DNA from: UBA1189 sp045612925
Lineage (GTDB): Bacteria; Bacteroidota; Bacteroidia; Bacteroidales; Bacteroidaceae
NCBI GenBank assembly: GCA_045612925.1
Contig: JAZKZX010000016.1
Location: forward strand, 1 to 27,454
DNA: 27,454 bases
Direction of reading: 5' to 3'
Part shown: piece by piece, positions 16,042 through 24,311 of the stretch
How the letters are laid out: each line of letters opens with the position of its first letter
Position numbering within the stretch: position 1 is the first letter of the stretch
Notes under the pieces: model-generated
What the model was told of the DNA's origin: nothing
What the model saw: only the letters and a program-made list of their open reading frames with translations
The model's database searches: none
Translations under genes and position numbers: made by a program

Positions 16042-17348
16042 AATTCTACACGGGTTATGCGTGCTCCCAATCGGTTGAGACGCTCGTCAATGTTTTGGTA
16101 TCCGCGGTCTATTTGATCAATACGATCAATACGACTTGTTCCTTCGGCACTCATGGCTGCGATAAGCAGGGCTATACCTGCACGAATGTCGGGTGAGGTC
16201 ATGGTATGTCCGCGTAGGCTGATGGCTTGGTCATGTCCGTTTACCACCGCTCGATGGGGATCACAAAGAATGATTTGTGCGCCCATCTCAATGAGCTTGT
16301 CAACGAAGAACAAACGACTCTCGAACATCTTCTGATGTATGAGGACGCTTCCTTTGGCTTGTATGGCAGTGACAAGCAATACACTTAGGAGGTCTGGGGT
16401 GAGTCCGGGCCATGGTGCATCAGCGATAGTCATGATAGAACCATCAATAAATGATTCTATTTGATAGTGCTCTTGTCTAGGTATGTAGAGGTCGTCACCA
16501 CGCTCCTCAATGATAATGCCCAAGCGACGGAAGGCATCGGGAATGATGCCGAGGTTTTCTATAGAGGCTTCTCGTATGGTGAGTTCGCTGCGTGTCATGG
16601 CGGCCATGCCTATAAAGCTACCCACTTCAATCATGTCGGGCAGTACTGTGTGCTCGCAGCCGTGCAGTTCGTCTACGCCCTCAATAACAAGTCTATTGCT
16701 GGCGATACCCTCTATCTTGGCACCCATGCGGCACAACATGCGGCACAACTGCTGTATGTAGGGCTCGCAGGCGGCATTGTATATAGTCGTGGTACCTTTG
16801 GCCTTTACAGCAGCCATAATGATGTTGGCTGTACCAGTGACCGAGGCTTCGTCGAGCAACATGTAAGTTCCTTTAAGGTTGTCGGCACAAAGTTCATACA
16901 CGCCACGCTCTTCGTTGTATGAGAAGGCGGCGCCGAGCTTCATCAATCCCACAAAGTGTGTATCGAGTCGTCGACGTCCAATTTTGTCTCCTCCTGGTTT
17001 ACTTATGAGTACACGGCCAAAGCGTGCGAGTAGCGGTCCCATGAGCATCACTGATCCGCGTAAGCTTGAGCAGAGTTTGAGAAATTCATCGCTCTCAAGG
17101 TATCTCTCGTCAATGTTGCGGGCACAGAAGCTGAATCTTCCTTCGCCGAGTCGTTCCACCTCCACTCCCATTGAGCGCATCATGGTGATGAGGTTATTTA
17201 CATCAAGTATATCGGGGATATTGTTTACTGTCACCTTTTCCTGTGTGAGCAGTGTTGCACACAATATCTGTAGTACCTCGTTCTTTGCTCCCTGTGGAGT
17301 TATCTCTCCTTGAAGGCGATGTCCGCCTTCGATGATAAATGAAGCCAT
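16038..17348 (-). CDS. murA: UDP-N-acetylglucosamine 1-carboxyvinyltransferase, Asp form
   Basis: Transfers enolpyruvate from PEP to UDP-GlcNAc, the first committed step of peptidoglycan synthesis. The 436 residues show the family's inside-out alpha/beta repeats, Lys22 in GAKNEVLQ, and the LRGSVMLMGPLLARFG block. The active-site loop reads PGGDKIGRR: Asp121 takes the place of the Cys (E. coli Cys115) that fosfomycin alkylates. Enzymes with Asp at this site, known from mycobacteria and chlamydiae, are active and insensitive to fosfomycin. The C-terminal segment includes HDQAISLRGHTMTSPDIRAGIALLIAAM. It starts 77 bases after the DUF4290 gene and overlaps rimM. Confidence 0.96.
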   Translation of the reverse strand: MASFIIEGGHRLQGEITPQGAKNEVLQILCATLLTQEKVTVNNIPDILDVNNLITMMRSMGVEVERLGEGRFSFCARNIDERYLESDEFLKLCSSLRGSVMLMGPLLARFGRVLISKPGGDKIGRRRLDTHFVGLMKLGAAFSYNEERGVYELCADNLKGTYMLLDEASVTGTANIIMAAVKAKGTTTIYNAACEPYIQQLCRMLCRMGAKIEGIASNRLVIEGVDELHGCEHTVLPDMIEVGSFIGMAAMTRSELTIREASIENLGIIPDAFRRLGIIIEERGDDLYIPRQEHYQIESFIDGSIMTIADAPWPGLTPDLLSVLLVTAIQAKGSVLIHQKMFESRLFFVDKLIEMGAQIILCDPHRAVVNGHDQAISLRGHTMTSPDIRAGIALLIAAMSAEGTSRIDRIDQIDRGYQNIDERLNRLGARITRVEL

Positions 17349-17425
17349 GATTCGATATTCAGAATTTGAATTCTAATTATGCGTTCTTGATGCTACAAAA
17401 ACACAATTCGCCATTCAAAATGGAT

Positions 17426-18034
17426 TTAATATTTTTTCTTGTTCTTTTTCTTTTGGTTCTTGCCGTTGTGCTTGAACTGGTGTGCTGGTGCACGGTATAT
17501 ACCCAGATTGAGTTTGTTTTCGCTCAAAACAATTTTCCCTTCAGAATATTCACGGATATCCTCGATGATTTTGCTATCTTCCACATTGTCCTTATTCCAA
17601 AGTATATATTCCTTCTTCATTTGTGCGGCGATGAGTCTCAGTAGTTCGTCGCGCTCCTCGCTATCTGGCATGTCGCAAGCCTTCTTCATCATCTCTTCTA
17701 TGCAGCGACCATAGTGACGATAACGAATGTTGCCTTTGGGGTAGGGGATTTGTTTAGGAGTGGGATGCAATGTTTGTGGGTCTACCAGCTCGTAGGGGTA
17801 ATCGATGTCGAGTTTGAAGTCTGCCATTACTGCTAAGTGATCCCACAATTTATGGTTGAAGTCTACCACATCTCGTAGCTGAGGAAACATGTTGCCCATA
17901 ATGGCGATGATAGTGTTGGCACAGCGCTGACGCTCGGTACGGTCCTCTATGGTGATAGCATGGTCAACCATCTTCTGCACAGCACGACCATACTCGGGCA
18001 TGGGCAATTCTCTTTCTTGTGTATTATATTTCAT
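17426..18034 (-). CDS. DUF4290 family protein
   Basis: A Bacteroidetes-restricted family of unknown function; I recognise it from the N-terminus (MKYNTQERELPMPEYGRAVQKMVDHA) and the following conserved block with NMFPQLRDVVDFNHKLWDHL. The 202 residues have no signal peptide or membrane segment, so it is likely cytoplasmic. The last 20 residues are very rich in Lys, Asn and Gln (GKNQKKKNKKK), a possible nucleic-acid contact. It lies between tsaB (29 bases) and murA (77 bases), in an operon otherwise made of essential genes. Confidence 0.85.
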   Translation of the reverse strand: MKYNTQERELPMPEYGRAVQKMVDHAITIEDRTERQRCANTIIAIMGNMFPQLRDVVDFNHKLWDHLAVMADFKLDIDYPYELVDPQTLHPTPKQIPYPKGNIRYRHYGRCIEEMMKKACDMPDSEERDELLRLIAAQMKKEYILWNKDNVEDSKIIEDIREYSEGKIVLSENKLNLGIYRAPAHQFKHNGKNQKKKNKKKY

Positions 18035-18063
18035 TTGTCTTTGTAAAATCCTAAGTTTGTCAA

Positions 18064-18756
18064 TTAAAGTACTTTGTTCTTGGCTACCGTAGCTACAAAT
18101 TCCTTTAAGTAGAAGGGCTCGAAATAGGCAACATCTTGAAAATTTTCATTCATGTATTCTCTATCTGCGAGTGGGAACATCCATCGTGCCAAAGGCTCTA
18201 TGCCATCGAAAAAATGAGCATTGGGATGTTTGATAACCTCTTTGCATTTTGTTGCTCCATTGCCGAAGAAGTATACGGGCTGCTCGTCAAGGAACTCCTT
18301 GTATGAATCTTCGTCAATGATGTCGGCGCTTACCTCCTTCACGGTGTTCAAAGCACGGTCGTAAATGGCAGCATACACCTCCATGCGTCTGGCATCTATC
18401 ATGGGGCATAGCAGGGCATTCTCAGGAAGTTCGTCCATGAGCAAAACGGGTACGCTCAATATCTTAAGTGTGGGAAGTGCTATCAAGGGGATATTGCGAC
18501 CATAGCAAATTCCTTTTGCCATTGATGCTCCTATACGCAATCCGGTATAAGAACCGGGGCCACAGCTAATGGCTACCGCATCGATAGGTTTAGCATGACT
18601 ATCTGCCATGGAGAGTACCTCATCGACGAATACACCTAATGTGACTGCATGTTGTGGGCCATTGTGGTCTTCTTTAGAGAATAGTACCGCTCCGTCTTCG
18701 CTCAATGCCACTGAGCATACATCTGTAGCGGTCTCAATATGTAGAATGCAAGCCAT
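18064..18756 (-). CDS. tsaB: tRNA threonylcarbamoyladenosine biosynthesis protein TsaB
   Basis: Partner of TsaD in making t6A at position 37 of ANN-decoding tRNAs. The chosen start gives 230 residues with the ASKHA fold: ILHIETATDVCSVAL at the N-terminus, HAVTL at 36-40, and the signature SCGPGSYTGLRIGASMAKG at ~64-82. The frame is open 9 codons further upstream to 18783, but those codons (MSPNIYFTN) have no family match and would overlap the -7 element at 18781-18788. It is the first gene of the minus-strand operon that runs to rseP. Confidence 0.93.
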   Translation of the reverse strand: MACILHIETATDVCSVALSEDGAVLFSKEDHNGPQHAVTLGVFVDEVLSMADSHAKPIDAVAISCGPGSYTGLRIGASMAKGICYGRNIPLIALPTLKILSVPVLLMDELPENALLCPMIDARRMEVYAAIYDRALNTVKEVSADIIDEDSYKEFLDEQPVYFFGNGATKCKEVIKHPNAHFFDGIEPLARWMFPLADREYMNENFQDVAYFEPFYLKEFVATVAKNKVL

Positions 18757-18780
18757 GTTTGTAAAGTATATATTAGGTGA

Positions 18781-18811
18781 CAAAGGTAGTGAAAAAAAAT
18801 GATATAGCGAA
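18781..18811 (-). promoter_or_regulatory. Promoter of the tsaB-rseP operon
   Basis: On the minus strand TACCTTTG (18788 to 18781) is preceded, exactly 19 bases upstream, by TTCG (18811 to 18808), the same variant box and spacing as the ssb promoter. The tsaB ATG is 24 bases downstream. Confidence 0.65.
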
Positions 18812-18861
18812 GCCGAAGTTGTATTACTTATGCAATTCTTGATGTAGGGTGGGAGATTTCC

Positions 18862-18878
18862 TGTGAATTATTTTCACA
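18862..18878. promoter_or_regulatory. 17-bp palindrome TGTGAA-N5-TTCACA
   Basis: Perfect 6-base arms around a 5-base AT spacer, between the divergent tsaB promoter and the small membrane-protein gene. It has the form of a dimeric regulator's operator, and is one base wider than the classic CRP site. No regulator is identified. Confidence 0.35.
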
Positions 18879-18942
18879 ATTGAATATTATTGTGTTTCTT
18901 TGCATGTTGTTAGCATAGAATAAACTAAAATAGAATAGCGCT

Positions 18943-19116
18943 ATGAATGAATTTTTGAAACATTTGGGTCTTATCCTCATCGTTATTGCTTCGGTAGTAT
19001 TGGTGTTGAGTCATGTATTGGGTTGGAACAATATCAATGCGGTACAATTCGGCTCATTCGGTGTCATGATTGTAGGTTTGGTACTCTACATCTGGCTCAA
19101 TAAGAAGTATCAGTAA
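18943..19116 (+). CDS. Small two-helix membrane protein (57 residues)
   Basis: The ATG opens MNEFLKHLGLILIVIASVVL and the frame ends KKYQ-stop at 19116. Two hydrophobic helices (~7-26 and ~38-51) are joined by a short turn (SHVLGWNNINAVQFGS), with a charged start and a Lys-Lys end, typical of a real small membrane protein. A TTTCTTTG sequence at 18895-18902 may be a poor -7 element. A strong terminator follows at 19159. The function is not recognised. Its isolation between two terminated units and its good helices favour a real gene over chance. Confidence 0.75.
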   Translation: MNEFLKHLGLILIVIASVVLVLSHVLGWNNINAVQFGSFGVMIVGLVLYIWLNKKYQ

Positions 19117-19158
19117 GCATTGTGTACCGCGTTTTGGCGGTCCCCTATTCCCAAAACT

Positions 19159-19191
19159 AATGTGAGCGCTCTCTTTGAGGGCGCTCACATT
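19159..19191. terminator. Bidirectional terminator between the small gene and rprY
   Basis: AATGTGAGCGC (19159-19169) pairs with GCGCTCACATT (19181-19191). Inside, a T-G pair and CTC/GAG extend the stem to 15 pairs with a TTT loop. It lies between two convergent genes, with short T-rich sequence on both sides. Confidence 0.85.
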
Positions 19192-19215
19192 GTTTGGGAT
19201 TATATCGTTCGCATG

Positions 19216-19920
19216 TTAACTCTCGGTAGGAGCTGGAGTGATGAGTTTATATCCCTTGCCATGGATGTTGATGATTTCTACCGATGGATCATCTTTGAGG
19301 TGCTTGCGCAGTTTGGTGATGTATACATCCATGCTTCGTGCATTGAAGTAGTTATCCTCTTCCCATATGCTTTTGAGGGCAAACTCGCGTTGTAGCACAT
19401 CGTTGCCATGGGCGCAAAGTAATGCCAGTAACTCTGACTCTTTAGTGGTAAGTTTACTCTGCTTGTCGTCAATGGACAGCAGTTGTTTCTGCGTATCGAA
19501 AGTAAAGCGTCCCACTTGGTAGGTAGTAACTTCTTTATTCTTTTTGCCATGCACACGGCGCAAGATAGCTTCGATGCGGAAGGTAAGTTCCTCCATACTG
19601 AAAGGCTTGGTAAGATAGTCGTCTGCGCCAAGTTTGAATCCTTCAAGCACATCTTCCTTTAACGTCTTGGCAGTGAGGAAGATTATGGGTATTTCGGTGT
19701 TGGTTTGACGAATTTCTTGTGCCAAGGTGAAACCATCCTTCTTGGGCATCATCACGTCGAACACGCAGAGGTCGTACTTGTTTTTTAGGAAGGCCTTGTA
19801 TCCCTCTTCGCCATCGGGGTACAACTCAGCTGCATAGCCTTTGGCATTTAAATACTCTCTTAACAGCATGCCAAGATTTTCATCATCTTCGCATAGCAAA
19901 ATGTTTAATTTTTCGGCCAT
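19216..19920 (-). CDS. rprY: OmpR-family response regulator RprY
   Basis: DNA-binding partner of the sensor kinase RprX. The 234 residues comprise a receiver domain (acidic pocket Glu11-Asp12-Asp13, phospho-acceptor Asp55, Thr83, Lys105 in LTKPF) and a C-terminal winged-helix domain (~130-228, with LTTKESELLALLCAHGNDVLQR and RSMDVYITKLRKHLKDDPSVEI). It starts 3 bases after rprX. The pair was first described in Bacteroides fragilis; the regulon here is unknown. Confidence 0.92.
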   Translation of the reverse strand: MAEKLNILLCEDDENLGMLLREYLNAKGYAAELYPDGEEGYKAFLKNKYDLCVFDVMMPKKDGFTLAQEIRQTNTEIPIIFLTAKTLKEDVLEGFKLGADDYLTKPFSMEELTFRIEAILRRVHGKKNKEVTTYQVGRFTFDTQKQLLSIDDKQSKLTTKESELLALLCAHGNDVLQREFALKSIWEEDNYFNARSMDVYITKLRKHLKDDPSVEIINIHGKGYKLITPAPTES

Positions 19921-19923
19921 AGC

Positions 19924-21417
19924 TTACTTACTATTTAATAAAGGTAATACAATAATAAACTTTGTTCCCACGCCATACTCACTTTCGACACGAATACTTC
20001 CGTGATGATCTTGAATGACTTTTTTTACATAGGCAAGTCCGAGGCCAAATCCCTTGACATCGTGTCGGTTGCCAGTATGTACGCGGTAGAAACGGTCAAA
20101 TACGCGTTTAAGGTTTTCTTTCTTTATACCCACGCCATTGTCTTGTATGGAGAGGCAGAATTTGTCATGCTCGTTCCAAGTGTGTATGGTAAGTCGCAGA
20201 GCTTCATCGTCGCGCTTGTATTTGATGGCATTATCCATGAGGTTGAACACAACATTGGTAAAGTGCATCTCATCTACATAAATCATAGAGTCATCTGCCT
20301 CCAATTGAGTAACTATGGTGCCTCCATTCTTTTCTACTTTCAGTGCAAAGGTGTTAACAACGCCTGTTATGAGTTCGTCAGCATTAAGTTCACTCATCTT
20401 TGTTGTCGCTTTCTGCTGGTCGAAGAGTGAAATCTGTAGCACTTTTTCTACTTGGAACTGCAAGCGTTTAGTTTCATCGTTGATGATGCCAGTAATGTGT
20501 TGTAGCATTTGTGGCGACTTGCTTACGGTTCCATCGGTAAGCATCTGCGATGCCAACGAAATGGTGGATAGTGGAGTTTTGAACTCGTGGGTCATATTAT
20601 TAATAAAGTCGTTTTTTAGTTCCGTAACTTTCTTCTGCCTGAAGATGACATATATGGTGTAGATAAATGCCATACACAAAACAAGCGTAAAGAATAGTGA
20701 CGGTATCATAAAACGAACGGAATTATATATATAACTGTTCATTGTCGGGAAGTGAATTTTCAGTATTCCCATCTTGCTGGGAGGGTCGTTGCTGAAAAGT
20801 ATCTGTGAGAAGGTCTGGTTTCCCCCAGTTGTTTCGTAGTCGGTACAGCGATACACTTCTCGTCCATCACTGGTGGTTACGGTAAAGTGGTAGGGAAGGT
20901 CGATGCCATTGTGTAGCAATTCGGCTTGCAGGTCGCGGTCGAGTGCATCGAAGTCTATACGCTGTTCTAAAGGCTTGTTGCTGGCGGTGTATAGCATTTT
21001 GTAGATGACCTCGTCCATTAGCGTGCGCTGATGGATATAACGGCTTCGGACAATCTCTTGTAGTGAACGCGAGGCTTCGGGTATGTTCTTGCGTTGCTTG
21101 GGGTGTTGGGGGACGATGGTCGTGCGCATCTCGAATGAGGAAACCTTGCCGTCTCTCTTGAAGTCGTACCGATGTGTCACTACACTGCCTATTGCATCGG
21201 TAATCTCTGCTTGGGTGAGATCCTTTTCAAGGTAGCGCATGGTCTCATACAACTCGAGCTTATGTGCGGCATTGTAGAGGCTTCGTTTTACCGATTCGTC
21301 AAATTGTTCGTGGCGCATGGTTACAATCTCCTCGATGTATCTGACCTGCAGTGCGAGCAGGGAGATGAACGAGCAGCTCATGATGAGGCCTAATATGACA
21401 ATCGTTCTCCTTTTCAT
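19924..21417 (-). CDS. rprX: Sensor histidine kinase RprX
   Basis: A 497-residue membrane sensor kinase. Membrane helix 1 is at ~6-25, a periplasmic sensing domain at ~26-233, helix 2 at ~235-258, the H box at His277 (MTHEFKTPLSTISLASQML), the N box at ~392-400 (NLMDNAIKY), G1 DNGVGI at ~426-431 and G2 GFGLGLAYVKK at ~456-466. The frame is open 5 codons further to 21432 (MYICS), but the MKRRTI start gives a proper basic-then-hydrophobic N-terminus, and a -7 element lies just before it. It is followed by rprY after 3 bases. Confidence 0.92.
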   Translation of the reverse strand: MKRRTIVILGLIMSCSFISLLALQVRYIEEIVTMRHEQFDESVKRSLYNAAHKLELYETMRYLEKDLTQAEITDAIGSVVTHRYDFKRDGKVSSFEMRTTIVPQHPKQRKNIPEASRSLQEIVRSRYIHQRTLMDEVIYKMLYTASNKPLEQRIDFDALDRDLQAELLHNGIDLPYHFTVTTSDGREVYRCTDYETTGGNQTFSQILFSNDPPSKMGILKIHFPTMNSYIYNSVRFMIPSLFFTLVLCMAFIYTIYVIFRQKKVTELKNDFINNMTHEFKTPLSTISLASQMLTDGTVSKSPQMLQHITGIINDETKRLQFQVEKVLQISLFDQQKATTKMSELNADELITGVVNTFALKVEKNGGTIVTQLEADDSMIYVDEMHFTNVVFNLMDNAIKYKRDDEALRLTIHTWNEHDKFCLSIQDNGVGIKKENLKRVFDRFYRVHTGNRHDVKGFGLGLAYVKKVIQDHHGSIRVESEYGVGTKFIIVLPLLNSK

Positions 21418-21421
21418 GCTA

Positions 21422-21429
21422 CAAATGTA
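21422..21429 (-). promoter_or_regulatory. -7 element abutting the rprX start codon
   Basis: TACATTTG on the minus strand ends 4 bases before the ATG at 21417, so transcription should begin at or next to the start codon. A clear -33 box at 19 bases is not seen. Confidence 0.45.
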
Positions 21430-21579
21430 CACGCCATATAAAGAAATTCCTAATAAATTAACAATTATTATGTATAATAAGTTTAATTAACAGTAATACA
21501 AGCATACTATTGAATTTAACTATTAACAGTAAATAATTGTTCACCGTAGGTGAGTGGTTGGCTTGCAGTAACGACACTC

Positions 21580-22863
21580 TTACTCCTTAGTGGAGCGATA
21601 CCATAGTTCCCATCCTGTGGCATGATACCAAGCGGTAGATTGGAACGCGGTGTTCAGTCTTACGCGGCTCGATGTATTTTGGGGAACGTAGCACGAAATG
21701 CCGCTGTAGTTGAGTGTGTCAACTTGCTCCTGTCCCGTGTAGTCAGAGTACCAATGTGTCGTAGTGGGTCTATAGGGTGCTGTCCTATCGAGGATGTTTG
21801 CCCAAAGGGTGTAGTCCTCGATGTTGGTCAGTAGTCGTTTCATGTAGCCATTAATGTCGTAGTATTCGGGACGTGTGTCCGAATCGCGCAAATAATAGCG
21901 TTGAACTCCGTCAAGGTCTATGCTGCTATGCATGCTGATGTATTTTGATAAGACCTCTTGTGTTGTCTCAGCCAAAAGGTCGAGCTGGCTGCAATCGATG
22001 ACCGATAGGCATACTCCGTAGCTTTGCTTTTCTCGCCCCTTAATGAGGATTCTTCCTTCGCTATATTCCTGATAGTACTCCTGAGCTATGGTTTGTGCGT
22101 AGTTGGTGGGTGCAAACATGCCTTTCATGATGCGCTTGTAGGGAGCGCCAGGTGCGGGGATTTCGGCTGGTGAACCGATGATATAATGGGTGTCATGGCG
22201 CAACTCGTAGGCAACCTCTATGGATTGCATAAAGCAGGCGTCAAATAGGATAAAGTCTAAGCAGGGGAAATCTTTCAGCGCGTTGGTTATATCAGCTATC
22301 TCCATCCAACTCCTGGCCTCAGTGTCTTGACACACGATACGCTGCGTCGTGGGTGCTTTCGCTGGTATCCATGCATCTCCATGTGACCATAGTACCAGTC
22401 CATACCCTTTTGAGGGGAAATGGTCGGATGTCCATTTCATGGCCAAGCGTAGTGTTTCAGCATTGCCCGAATCGTGTTCCTCGGTATATTCGTGCAGGAT
22501 CTTGATTGAAGCTCGTCGTCCCTCTTGTTTTTCCGCGGTGATGATGCGCGGTAGCTCTGTGTCGTCGATGTATATGACGAGTCTGCTATTATGAGGGATG
22601 TCGTCCACTGCGGCTACAATCTCGTCTATGTCTTCTTGTGAAAACTTAGTGTAGGTGTTGGGATTATAGCGTCCTGTCAATGAATCTGTTGTATTGGGGT
22701 AAGAGTATGAAAAGGAGAGACTATTATCTGCTGCCATGTATATGAGCACCGTACGGTCGTAGAGAATGTCGTCGTCCTCTTCATACCAAGAACACGATGT
22801 TATACCCAAGAGTATAAACATCGTGCACATATAGTTTCTAAGGATAGATGTTGCTTCTTTCAT
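21580..22863 (-). CDS. Clostripain-family (C11) cysteine peptidase, lipoprotein
   Basis: A predicted surface or periplasmic cysteine protease of 427 residues. The lipoprotein signal ends GITSC with Cys24. The C11 domain starts TVLIYMAADNSLS (~38-50). The catalytic His161 lies in LVLWSHGDAW and the catalytic Cys210 in DFILFDACFMQSIEVAYEL. Family members cut after Arg or Lys; specificity cannot be read here. The ATG is 2 bases after the stop of the small exported protein gene, so they are co-transcribed. A Met at 12 or 15 could also start the protein, but residue 1 gives the usual basic N-terminal region. Confidence 0.9.
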   Translation of the reverse strand: MKEATSILRNYMCTMFILLGITSCSWYEEDDDILYDRTVLIYMAADNSLSFSYSYPNTTDSLTGRYNPNTYTKFSQEDIDEIVAAVDDIPHNSRLVIYIDDTELPRIITAEKQEGRRASIKILHEYTEEHDSGNAETLRLAMKWTSDHFPSKGYGLVLWSHGDAWIPAKAPTTQRIVCQDTEARSWMEIADITNALKDFPCLDFILFDACFMQSIEVAYELRHDTHYIIGSPAEIPAPGAPYKRIMKGMFAPTNYAQTIAQEYYQEYSEGRILIKGREKQSYGVCLSVIDCSQLDLLAETTQEVLSKYISMHSSIDLDGVQRYYLRDSDTRPEYYDINGYMKRLLTNIEDYTLWANILDRTAPYRPTTTHWYSDYTGQEQVDTLNYSGISCYVPQNTSSRVRLNTAFQSTAWYHATGWELWYRSTKE

Positions 22864-22865
22864 AC

Positions 22866-23279
22866 TTAGTATCTTCGGAAAGCAAAGTCACCAGAGCCTA
22901 TTGGCTTAAGTTTCTTACTCTCGTCCAAAGTATATTTCTTGCGCATCTTCAAGTAGCGTTTCTCTAACTTTTTCTTCTTGTCGGAGTAGATGATAGCACA
23001 AGTCTGATTTATCTCGTTCATGCTACCCTCAAGGTATACCTTCAGCTGTAGTGAATAGCCTGCATAATTGGGTATTGACCCATCAGGGTTGATGGTGATG
23101 CTGTCAAGGTGCTGCACATCGGTAAGGTATACAACAGAGTCGTTGAAGTTGATGGCTGCTCCAAACATGTATACCCGCTTGGGCTCCTCGGTCTTCTCCT
23201 TTTTTTCTTTAGGGGCTGCGAAGGCTGTAAGCTGCAGTACGCTGAGTAGGCAGATGATGCTGATTCTCCACTTGTTCAT
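22866..23279 (-). CDS. Exported protein of unknown function (137 residues)
   Basis: Not recognised by family. Residues 1-22 are a clear Sec signal peptide (hydrophobic, ending AFA-A). A Lys/Glu-rich linker follows (KEKKEKTEEPKR), then a compact domain ~36-137 with alternating beta-type segments (YMFGAAINFNDSVVYLTDV, LQLKVYLEG) and a very basic stretch near the end (KKKKLEKRYLKMRKKY). It is located 2 bases upstream of the C11 lipoprotein gene and 50 bases after rpoD. The pairing suggests a shared envelope role, but no activity can be given. Confidence 0.8.
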   Translation of the reverse strand: MNKWRISIICLLSVLQLTAFAAPKEKKEKTEEPKRVYMFGAAINFNDSVVYLTDVQHLDSITINPDGSIPNYAGYSLQLKVYLEGSMNEINQTCAIIYSDKKKKLEKRYLKMRKKYTLDESKKLKPIGSGDFAFRRY

Positions 23280-23330
23280 GCGCGTGCGTATATTTAAATA
23301 GGTGGGGTGTGTTGTCGGGATGGGGCAGGG

Positions 23331-24191
23331 TTATCCCAAGTAGGTTTTTAGCAACTTGCTGCGTGAGTTCTGGCGCAAGCGACGAATAGCCTTTTCCTTG
23401 ATTTGACGCACACGCTCGCGTGTAAGACCAAACTTATCACCAATCTCTTCGAGGGTCATCTCCTGCATGCCGATACCGAAGAACATCTGTAATATCTCCT
23501 TCTCGCGGTCGGTGAGGGTAGAGAGTGCGCGGTCAATCTCTGTTGAGAGAGATTCACTCACGAGCGAGCGGTCTGCCATGGGTGAGTCATCGTTCACGAG
23601 CACATCGAGCAAGCTATTGTCCTCGCCATCCACGAAGGGGGCGTCTACGGAGATGTGACGGCCCGAAACCTTCAAGGTGTCGGCAATCTTGTCTACGGGA
23701 ATGTCGAGTTCGTCAGCCAACTCCTCTGCAGAGGGACGTCGCTCGTTCTCTTGCTCAAACTTTGAGAAGGCCTTGCTGATCTTGTTGAGCGAGCCTACCT
23801 GATTTAAAGGCAATCGTACGATACGGGCTTGCTCGGCCAAAGCCTGAAGGATAGACTGGCGGATCCACCATACGGCATAACTGATAAACTTAAAGCCACG
23901 CGTTTCATCAAACTTCTCCGCTGCCTTGATTAGTCCGAGGTTACCCTCATTGATCAAGTCGGGGAGGCTGAGTCCCTGATTCTGATATTGTTTGGCTACT
24001 GACACGACGAAACGAAGGTTAGCTCGGGTAAGTTTCTCTAATGCTACGCGGTCACCTTTGCGAATGCGCTGCGCGAGTTCTACCTCTTCTTCTACTGTGA
24101 TGAGCTCTTCACGACCTATCTCTTGAAGGTATTTGTCCAACGAAGCGCTCTCGCGGTTGGTAATACTCTTTGTGATTTTAAGCTGTCTCAT
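23331..24191 (-). CDS. rpoD: Primary RNA polymerase sigma factor RpoD
   Basis: The housekeeping sigma-70 factor, in the short (286-residue) Bacteroidetes form without region 1.1 and without the long insert. Region 1.2 is at ~15-50, region 2 at ~52-125 (ANLRFVVSVAKQYQNQGLSLPDLINEGNLGLI, KFISYAVWWIRQSI), region 3 at ~130-205 and region 4 at ~220-283 (LTDREKEILQMFF, TLEEIGDKFGLTRERVRQIKEKAIRRLR). Sigma factors of this form read the TTTG/TAnnTTTG promoters seen across this window. It is divergent from aspS. The next gene follows after 51 bases. Confidence 0.96.
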   Translation of the reverse strand: MRQLKITKSITNRESASLDKYLQEIGREELITVEEEVELAQRIRKGDRVALEKLTRANLRFVVSVAKQYQNQGLSLPDLINEGNLGLIKAAEKFDETRGFKFISYAVWWIRQSILQALAEQARIVRLPLNQVGSLNKISKAFSKFEQENERRPSAEELADELDIPVDKIADTLKVSGRHISVDAPFVDGEDNSLLDVLVNDDSPMADRSLVSESLSTEIDRALSTLTDREKEILQMFFGIGMQEMTLEEIGDKFGLTRERVRQIKEKAIRRLRQNSRSKLLKTYLG

Positions 24192-24216
24192 TGGAATATG
24201 ATATGCGTATTTTAGT

Positions 24217-24224
24217 CAAATATA
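24217..24224 (-). promoter_or_regulatory. Possible -7 element of rpoD
   Basis: TATATTTG on the minus strand lies about 25 bases before the rpoD ATG. The nearest TTG-type upstream box (24249 to 24247) is 22 bases away, a little far. Confidence 0.45.
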
Positions 24225-24311
24225 CAAATTAGGCGCGAATTTACTGCAATTTGGGCAAACAAGCAAATTTCAACGGGTTAAAGTTTGCTAAAGTTCAAAT
24301 TAGTGATTGTT

